Assembly: GCA_017432615.1 (NCBI GenBank)
Contig: JAFRIV010000026.1
Coordinates: 1-60,173, forward strand
Origin: Oscillospiraceae bacterium
GTDB taxonomy: Bacteria > Bacillota > Clostridia > Oscillospirales > Oscillospiraceae
Reading direction: 5' to 3'
DNA: 60,173 bases
Shown: positions 59,824 to 60,173 of the stretch, piece after piece
Layout: every line of letters begins with the position of its first letter
Numbering within the stretch: position 1 is the stretch's first letter
Made by a program: the position numbers and the translations under genes
The notes under the pieces: generated by a model
What the model saw: only the letters and a program-made list of their open reading frames with translations
Database searches by the model: none
What the model was told of the DNA's origin: nothing

Positions 59824-60173
59824 GCTTCTCCGAACACAGGGGACGGTCCTCTGTGTTGACCGTATTTTCTTACAATCCCGAAGCTCGTCCCGGTCAGTCT
59901 GCTGACCTGACGGATCGAACCGCCCGAAGAGAGAAGAAGCTGCAGAAGTAAAGTTTTCTTATCCTCCGGCAGTGCCTGGAACTGGGATACGTTCTCACAT
60001 TGCCCCTGTTCAGCCAGTATTCTTTTTAATTGCCCGTCCGTGATTCGCCGGACGGGTTTTTCTTCGATGTCCATGCAGGTATCTTCAGCATCTTTTTCAT
60101 TGAAAAGAATGAACGCATCTTTTCCCAGCAGACCAAGAGCAAATTCCGAATCGATCATACTGTTGTCAAAATA
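59817..60173 (-). CDS. C-terminal part of a RAYT/IS200-like Y1 transposase, cut by window edge
   Basis: The frame is open to the right edge (YFDNS precedes an internal Met), so the N-terminal Y1 HUH-nuclease domain is outside. The visible part matches the C-terminal region of REP-associated tyrosine transposases of Firmicutes: DSEFALGLLGKDAFILFNEKDAEDTCMDIEEKP, ITDGQLKRILAEQG and a helix-turn-helix LLLSSGGSIRQVSRLTGTSFGIVRK. A REP-like palindrome lies inside its last codons. Whether the gene is intact cannot be judged here. Confidence 0.72.
   Translation of the reverse strand, partial: YFDNSMIDSEFALGLLGKDAFILFNEKDAEDTCMDIEEKPVRRITDGQLKRILAEQGQCENVSQFQALPEDKKTLLLQLLLSSGGSIRQVSRLTGTSFGIVRKYGQHRGPSPVFGEAW
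59833..59857. repeat. REP-like palindrome at the end of the RAYT gene
   Basis: An imperfect 11-bp inverted repeat: AACACAGGGGA with TCCTCTGTGTT around a CGG loop, containing the GGGGACGGTCC core typical of REP-type palindromes that accompany such transposases in clostridia (from memory). It overlaps the coding end of the transposase. Confidence 0.65.

Overview
The window looks like chromosome from an anaerobic, low-GC-lineage Gram-positive bacterium (class Clostridia or a close relative). I cannot name a genus. The evidence is the gdpP-rplI-dnaB order, NrdR, YerC, a DUF4364 protein, RNase M5-like and class B sortase genes, a CIRCE (HrcA) operator, AGGAGG-type ribosome sites, SPase I signal peptides and a flavodiiron O2/NO-scavenging protein. 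There is no sign of an outer membrane, flagella or spore genes. Most of the window is core genome. Accessory or decaying pieces lie at both ends and around 52.6-56.1 kb.

Layout. 1-7.7 kb: the 3' part of a giant repetitive Cna-B/DUF5979 surface protein and a secreted family 5 solute-binding protein. 7.7-14.1 kb: rsmD-coaD-coiled-coil protein-comEC-holA-RNase M5-like toprim gene, then an A-type flavoprotein. 14.2-16.1 kb (minus): a two-gene MotA/TolQ plus MotB/OmpA rotary motor with no flagellar or Zorya partners. 16.3-22.6 kb: tRNA-Thr/Tyr, a DUF554 gene, an HrcA-controlled hsp20 with a repeat-bearing leader, tatD, srtB-capA, a four-tRNA operon (Val-Phe-Gly-Cys), and yerC with a methyltransferase. 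22.7-32.6 kb: hexokinase, dut, then a long run gdpP-rplI-dnaB-tilS-hpt-ftsH. 32.7-38.9 kb (minus): apbE-recG-SLOG-HAD phosphatase-PMT mannosyltransferase. 39.1-44.8 kb (minus): two orphan solute-binding proteins flanking a large membrane beta-propeller/HD-GYP receptor. 45.1-49.9 kb: a secreted LRR protein, then a GlmU-C-like acyltransferase-glmM-nrdR-DUF4364-asnA. 50-51.2 kb: an orphan response regulator and a GtrA protein. 51.4-56.1 kb: a secreted unknown, a 5'-truncated beta-helix gene, a PfkB kinase and a broken GH3 gene. 56.1-60.2 kb: tRNA-Thr(CGT), murD, a PLP lyase, a CPBP protease and the end of a RAYT-type transposase carrying a REP-like palindrome.

The two most interesting units are the predicted ligand-sensing c-di-GMP phosphodiesterase operon at 39.1-44.8 kb and the free-standing rotary motor pair at 14.2-16.1 kb. 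Third is the hsp20 leader, which has a CIRCE, a promoter and three identical 22-bp repeats whose UCCU segments could pair with the ribosome site. All functions are read from sequence motifs and family knowledge. No database search was run.
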